Source: Flavobacteriaceae bacterium (GTDB lineage: Bacteria; Bacteroidota; Bacteroidia; Flavobacteriales; Flavobacteriaceae). Taken from it: 11,181 nucleotides of DNA. The notes under the pieces were generated by a model. That model was not told where the DNA came from and ran no database searches. It was given only the letters and a program-made list of their open reading frames with translations. Both the position numbers and the translations under genes were made by a program. How positions within the stretch are numbered: position 1 is the first letter of the stretch; each line of letters opens with the position of its first letter. Below are positions 8,479-11,181 of the stretch, one piece after another. The stretch spans positions 1-11,181 of the forward strand of contig JABSPP010000027.1 of NCBI GenBank assembly GCA_013214275.1. The letters are read 5' to 3'.

Positions 8479-8512
8479 CAAAAATAGGAAAATATGAGTA
8501 AAAAAACATCAA
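8479..8512 (-). promoter_or_regulatory. Candidate promoter of pdhB
   Basis: The minus strand carries TATTTTTG at 8486-8479, matching the -7 consensus TAnnTTTG. A TTG lies at 8512-8510, 23 bases upstream, at the long end of the accepted spacing. Initiation would fall near 8473, about 20 nt before the pdhB ATG at 8452. This also supports the shorter pdhB start, since the long frame would begin upstream of the promoter. The region is A/T-rich, so chance matches are possible. Confidence 0.4.
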
Positions 8513-8727
8513 TAATGACAATGTGTGATGATCAAAGTTAATGTGTTTGATTGCAGCGTGATAGTCAGGGGTTTTATCTTTTGAAAGGAATTTTAAAATA
8601 TTGAACAATGACCTCTTTTGAAGAGTTTTTTGTTTTCTCTTGGGTGGTTGATTTTTTGTTTGTTGATGAGATAAAAGTGGAGAATGATCTGATAAAAATC
8701 ATTGGTTCTGTTTTGTCTTTATAATCA

Positions 8728-8735
8728 CAAAGCTA
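8728..8735 (-). promoter_or_regulatory. Possible -7 box TAGCTTTG upstream of pdhB
   Basis: TAGCTTTG on the minus strand fits TAnnTTTG exactly, but no TTG lies at the expected distance upstream. If used, it would give pdhB a leader of about 270 nt, or express the unrecognised 42-codon frame that starts at 8702. It lies just downstream, on the minus strand, of the structured element at 8747-8830. Confidence 0.22.
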
Positions 8736-8746
8736 CATTGAATGCT

Positions 8747-8830
8747 GCGTTAGGGATAGCAGTGGCATCCTTTTTTGTCCTGATAAGGCAAAAAAGATAT
8801 AGCGAATAGTGCGACCCGCAGGGGAACGCC
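8747..8830. ncRNA. Structured intergenic element, possibly Flavo-1-like RNA
   Basis: The element is closed by GCGTT (8747-8751) pairing with AACGC (8825-8829). Inside are GGAT/ATCC (8754-8757/8767-8770), which shares C8770 with the next stem, and a strong hairpin. In that hairpin CTTTTTTG (8770-8777) pairs with CAAAAAAG (8789-8796) and is extended by CCT-GATA-AGG. A third small stem is CCC-GCA-GGG (8815-8823). This gives a multi-branched fold of about 84 nt. Edges such as GCGTTAGGGAT and GGGAACGCCC match, from memory, a recurrent intergenic element of Bacteroidota. Assignment to the Rfam family Flavo-1 is a guess. On the minus strand it would be the 3' untranslated region of the GT gene, about 46 nt past its stop. 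The functional strand cannot be decided here. Confidence 0.45.
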
Positions 8831-8875
8831 CAAAATATTTGAAATGGTATGATGTGTATATCTTTATTCTTTGGT

Positions 8876-10309
8876 CTAATCACGGGGTGGTGGAGTTTTC
8901 TTTTTAAAAATTGAAACATAGATATTCCATTTTTTAAATTGTTGTATCTCTTTGTAGTTTTTGTGGAGATTTTCGTAGGTTTCATCATCTAGGTTGTTCA
9001 CATTGGCATAGAGAACGACGTTGTTTTCTTTGTTAAAGGCAGAGAAAGATCGTTGGTCACCGTTGAGTTCAATTTCGTCTATGGGGTTGTAGTTGGGAAA
9101 GAAAGTTCCAACTTCTTGAATGCTGATTTTTTTTTGATCTAAAAAATTGATGGCGTCAACTCTGAGGGAATGATAGGGGACGTGAGCAAGCGTGGCATCC
9201 CAGCCTTGAGCAATTTTCTCGGGATAGACCCATAGATTTCCTGTGAGTAAGCCTAGAAAAAGTAAGGTATATACGGTTTTTTTGTACTGTATGAATTGGT
9301 AAATGATAAGAAAGGTGAGTAATGTGAAACTGATGTATGAGACAATAAAGTAACGGTGACCGAAAGCGTTGGTTGAAAATAAAACGGCAATTATGATAAA
9401 AAATACAGAACTGAATGACAGTAACAGGAGTTGTGGGTATTGGGGGTGATGCTTTATTCTTTTGCGATAGTAATAGAGGGAAATCACTAAAAATAGGAGA
9501 AGGAACACGCGTCCAAAGTCTATATATCGGTGAATGAGCACAGCGATGTTCTTTAAAAATTCTGTGAACGAGGGAAGCTGCCAGTAGCTAGACCACGGTG
9601 AGTTTGCATGGGTTTGAAGCCATCCTTTTGTAGTGAGCCTCCAGATGACAAAAATCACTCCAGGCAACGAAGCTAGAAGGTAAGTGGATAATATTTTTAG
9701 ATGTAATGTTTGTCGGAAGCTTTTTCTGTGGATAATGAGAGACTGCAGCATTTGAAACAGGAAGATTCCTGCAAAAAGCATCATACTTCTAAAGGTGATG
9801 ATACTCAAAAAGAGGAGTCCTAGGAACTTCCATTTTTTCTGATGGTACAAAATTCCATTGACTGCTAGTAGGAAAAAGAAGATGATGATGGTTTCGGGAT
9901 TGACGAGAACGAAAGAGGCTAGCAAAGTGGGATCAGCTAGGATGAGTAATAGTCCGAAGTAACGTGTTTTTGTGTTTTTCACATATACTTGTAGAAGTTT
10001 TTGTAATTGGAAAATGATTCCAACTATAAAGGGAAACATTAATAAATGACTTACCCATAAGGAATGACCAAAAATGGTCCAAAAGATCGCCAACAGAAAT
10101 CCTAAAAATGGAGGGTGTCCGGGATCAAATTCGTTGGGCATTGTCCAGTTAAAAAGACCATTTTCATAGATTTGGTTGCCCATCTTTGATGCAAATAAGA
10201 CATTGTCCCAAAACATCCCAAAATCATATGAGAAGCTAAAAACAATCGCTGCAAACAGAAAACTAATGCTAAGAGCCGTCTTTTGATTATAGATCGTTTG
10301 GTGTTTCAT
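8876..10309 (-). CDS. Polytopic GT-C glycosyltransferase, GT39/ArnT-like
   Basis: This 477-residue protein is highly hydrophobic, with roughly ten transmembrane segments up to about residue 365 and a soluble C-terminal tail. The first extracytoplasmic loop holds FGMFWDN (30-36), with an Asp in the position used by GT-C enzymes. It is followed by the FDPGHPPF motif (61-68), which is characteristic of the PMT/ArnT-like group. Such enzymes move a sugar from a polyprenyl-phosphate donor to an acceptor on the periplasmic side; the donor and acceptor here are not predictable. The ATG at 10309 gives a normal N-terminus (short basic head, then TM1). It is divergent from the GT22-like fragment, so the two may belong to one cell-surface glycan locus. 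No exact consensus promoter was found upstream; a 13-bp palindrome lies at 10438-10450. Confidence 0.8.
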   Translation of the reverse strand: MKHQTIYNQKTALSISFLFAAIVFSFSYDFGMFWDNVLFASKMGNQIYENGLFNWTMPNEFDPGHPPFLGFLLAIFWTIFGHSLWVSHLLMFPFIVGIIFQLQKLLQVYVKNTKTRYFGLLLILADPTLLASFVLVNPETIIIFFFLLAVNGILYHQKKWKFLGLLFLSIITFRSMMLFAGIFLFQMLQSLIIHRKSFRQTLHLKILSTYLLASLPGVIFVIWRLTTKGWLQTHANSPWSSYWQLPSFTEFLKNIAVLIHRYIDFGRVFLLLFLVISLYYYRKRIKHHPQYPQLLLLSFSSVFFIIIAVLFSTNAFGHRYFIVSYISFTLLTFLIIYQFIQYKKTVYTLLFLGLLTGNLWVYPEKIAQGWDATLAHVPYHSLRVDAINFLDQKKISIQEVGTFFPNYNPIDEIELNGDQRSFSAFNKENNVVLYANVNNLDDETYENLHKNYKEIQQFKKWNIYVSIFKKKTPPPRD

Positions 10310-10437
10310 CAGTGTCTTTGGTTTTTTGATGGGTGTACTTTGATTGTTGCTCGTTGTCTGCTTGGGATATTCTTTAGGGTTTAGAAGTTTGTTGTGGACA
10401 AATCTTTATTTTCAAGGTCGAAACTACGATAAATGAG

Positions 10438-10450
10438 TTTGTTAAACAAA
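10438..10450. repeat. Short palindrome between divergent glycosyltransferase genes
   Basis: TTTGTT (10438-10443), A, AACAAA (10445-10450) form a perfect inverted repeat with a single central base. It lies about 130 bp upstream of the minus-strand GT gene and 108 bp upstream of the plus-strand GT22 fragment. It could be an operator or chance in AT-rich DNA. Confidence 0.25.
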
Positions 10451-10471
10451 GAATCACTCTTTTTAATCGCA

Positions 10472-10525
10472 GGGGATAGTCAAGAGTTTAATTCCCCGAG
10501 GCTTTCTCCGAGGTAGTTGATTAAA
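10472..10525. repeat. Degenerate hairpin, possible remnant of a tyrosine-transposase palindromic end
   Basis: CCCCGAGG (10494-10501), CTTT, CTCCGAGG (10506-10513) read like a decayed copy of a CCCCGAGG...CCTCGGGG palindrome followed by TAGTTGATTAA. It is flanked by TTTAAT (10487-10492) and ATTAAA (10520-10525). Similar palindromes followed by GTAGTT accompany some REP-associated (Y1) transposases, as I recall. A competing stem GGGGA (10472-10476) / TCCCC (10493-10497) is also possible. No transposase gene is adjacent. Confidence 0.25.
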
Positions 10526-10530
10526 AATAG

Positions 10531-10538
10531 TACCTTTA
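10531..10538 (+). promoter_or_regulatory. Weak -7-like box before the GT22 fragment
   Basis: TACCTTTA differs from TAnnTTTG only in the last base and lies 20 bp before the TTG start. No TTG was found at the proper upstream distance. Weak evidence only. Confidence 0.2.
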
Positions 10539-10557
10539 GATATGAAAATCTTTCACA

Positions 10558-10923
10558 TTGATCAAAACAATTTTCACATCAAATTTTTCAAGGAATTCTT
10601 TTTTAATAGCTTGTGCTGTTTATCTTTTTACAGCATATCATAGTGTAGGTTTTTATCATGCAGATGAACACTATCAAATCCTAGAGTTCGCAAATATGAG
10701 GCTAGGCAATAGCCCAGCGGATGAACTGCCTTGGGAATATAAAAAACAAATTAGACCAGTAGTTCAAGTTTCAATAGCAATGATTGTTATTGGCTTTTTA
10801 GAACAAATATCCATCACTAATCCTTACACTCAAGTTTTGATTTTAAGGGTGTTTACCGTTTTTATAGTGCTTTTAATTAGTTCCTTTTTTATTGGTAAAA
10901 CTAGGCATTTAATGTCTCACTCT
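10558..10923 (+). pseudogene. GT22-like mannosyltransferase, 5' part, interrupted by mini-IS
   Basis: About 115-120 residues remain of a membrane protein resembling GPI/ALG-type mannosyltransferases (family GT22, GT-C fold). A first transmembrane segment (residues 14-32) is followed by the loop motif HADEHYQILEFANMRLG (34-50), with the expected Asp-Glu pair, then LPWEYKKQIRP (57-67). Two more hydrophobic stretches follow, about residues 68-80 and 93-112. Complete homologues are several hundred residues longer. The frame runs into the left end of an IS200/IS605-type element and stops at 10950 with foreign codons, so the last host codon lies around 10895-10923. The rest of the gene, if present, is beyond the window. 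The only possible start is TTG at 10558, because a TGA is in frame at 10543 and no ATG follows nearby. An ATG at 10542 is in another frame, so a lost start or small frameshift is possible. Confidence 0.7.
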
Positions 10924-10940
10924 GGGATGGGTGAAATCCC

Positions 10941-10955
10941 TCGCCTTTAAGGCGA
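10941..10955. repeat. Left-end hairpin of the mini-IS
   Basis: TCGCC-TTTAA-GGCGA is a near-perfect palindrome just upstream of the tnpA start. It is directly preceded by a second small stem GGGAT...ATCCC (10924-10928 with 10936-10940). This is the expected type and place of a TnpA-binding subterminal palindrome. Confidence 0.6.
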
Positions 10956-10978
10956 AGACTTTTAGTATTTTTGTTGCT

Positions 10979-11140
10979 ATGGAATATTACAGGAGTGGTT
11001 CTCATTGGGGTCGTCATTTGTGGGCGAGAGGTTATTTTGTAGCGAGTAGTGGTAATATTACAGACGAGGTAATCTTAGAATGTATCAAGAATCAAGATAA
11101 GGAGGGAACAGATGATAACTTTCAAATAGGGAGGGAGTGA
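10979..11140 (+). pseudogene. tnpA: IS200/IS605 TnpA with in-frame internal deletion
   Basis: The 53-codon frame begins with MEYYRSGSH, the normal N-terminus of one group of IS200-like Y1 transposases. It jumps directly to WGRHLWARGYFVASSGNITDE, which belongs near the C-terminus. The catalytic tyrosine is present in ARGYF (Tyr19 here), but the whole middle, with the beta-sheet core and the HUH metal-binding motif, is missing. Full proteins are roughly 140 residues, so about 90-95 codons are lost. The deletion keeps the frame and the natural stop at 11138-11140. The product cannot be an active transposase alone. A GTG frame from 10931 is open through the left hairpin, but the family start is the ATG at 10979. 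Confidence 0.82.
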
Positions 11141-11153
11141 CATCTGTCTGTAC

Positions 11154-11181
11154 GGCTTGGCTTTAGCCCTTTAACCAAGCT
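11154..11181. repeat. Right-end hairpin of the mini-IS, at the window edge
   Basis: GCTTGG (11155-11160) pairs with CCAAGC (11175-11180), enclosing GGC-TTTA-GCC (11159-11168) as an alternative inner stem. It lies 14 bases after the tnpA stop. The window ends at the last base of the stem, so the true element boundary is not visible. Confidence 0.6.

Larger units (their letters stand above)
8453..8875. other. 423-bp intergenic region between the GT gene and pdhB
   Basis: This gap contains the structured element (8747-8830), one good and one partial promoter-like box for pdhB, and T-rich low-complexity sequence at about 8620-8720. The minus-strand frame 8725-8988 runs through the structured element and overlaps the end of the GT gene out of frame, so it is not counted as a gene. 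A 42-codon frame starting at 8702 (minus) is unrecognised and unsupported. Confidence 0.6.
10924..11181 (+). mobile_element. Non-autonomous IS200/IS605 derivative (mini-element with deleted tnpA)
   Basis: The element starts near a left-end hairpin: GGGAT...ATCCC (10924-10940), then TCGCC-TTTAA-GGCGA (10941-10955). It then holds a shortened tnpA (10979-11140). It finishes with a right-end structure: GCTTGG (11155-11160) / CCAAGC (11175-11180) and a nested GGC-TTTA-GCC. IS200/IS605 elements have such subterminal palindromes instead of terminal inverted repeats, and make no target duplication. At about 260 bp it is far shorter than the usual ~700 bp of a tnpA-only element. The right boundary may lie beyond the window, and the exact left cut is uncertain. 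Confidence 0.72.

Noticed and set aside
8453..8608. 52-codon N-terminal extension of pdhB
   Set aside because: The family N-terminus begins at the ATG at 8452, and a promoter candidate lies inside the extension.
8577..8702. 42-codon minus-strand frame beginning 26 bases after a TAGCTTTG box
   Set aside because: Low-complexity Ser/Lys/Thr-rich product, no homology I recognise, overlaps T-rich spacer; not enough to call a gene.
8725..8988. 87-codon minus-strand frame
   Set aside because: It runs through the structured intergenic element and overlaps the 3' end of the GT gene in another frame; no recognisable protein content.
1..11181. CRISPR array, tRNA or rRNA genes
   Set aside because: No regularly spaced identical repeats and no recognisable tRNA or rRNA sequence seen on either strand.

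Overview
The window is AT-rich and looks like a chromosome segment from a member of the Bacteroidota, most likely Flavobacteriia. The signs are a DUF5686/carboxypeptidase-regulatory-like outer-membrane protein, a 325-residue pyruvate dehydrogenase E1 beta gene, promoter candidates of the Bacteroidota type (TTG, a spacer of about 19, then TAnnTTTG), and no obvious dependence on strong Shine-Dalgarno sites. All complete genes read on the minus strand. Only the interrupted gene and the mobile-element remnant at the right end read on the plus strand.

Positions 1-4745 hold a type III restriction-modification module transcribed right to left: a small XRE-type helix-turn-helix protein, then Res (helicase/endonuclease), then Mod (beta-class DNA methyltransferase, cut by the window edge). 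The three genes overlap at their stop and start codons, so they form one tightly coupled operon. The regulator is preceded by a good Bacteroidota promoter whose -7 box overlaps an inverted repeat and a tandem repeat. This suggests controller-protein-style autoregulation of the module. The gene order (res before mod) is the reverse of the classical EcoP1/EcoP15 order. Mod also appears to carry an in-frame insertion of a palindromic REP-like repeat.

Positions 4906-8452 hold two housekeeping-type genes: an outer-membrane DUF5686 protein with a signal peptide, and pyruvate dehydrogenase E1 beta. The 423-bp gap upstream of pdhB contains promoter-like boxes and an ~84-nt element that folds into a closed multi-branched structure. 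It resembles a recurrent structured intergenic element of Bacteroidota, possibly Flavo-1.

Positions 8876-11181 hold a polytopic GT-C type glycosyltransferase (minus strand) divergent from the 5' part of a GT22-like mannosyltransferase (plus strand). The GT22 gene is broken by a short IS200/IS605 derivative. This derivative keeps a left-end hairpin, the first nine and last 44 codons of tnpA fused in frame, and a right-end hairpin that coincides with the end of the window. It is a non-autonomous mini-element that lacks the HUH domain.

The strongest candidates for something less ordinary are the self-regulated, reverse-ordered type III module with the repeat embedded in its methyltransferase, and the internally deleted IS200/IS605 element.
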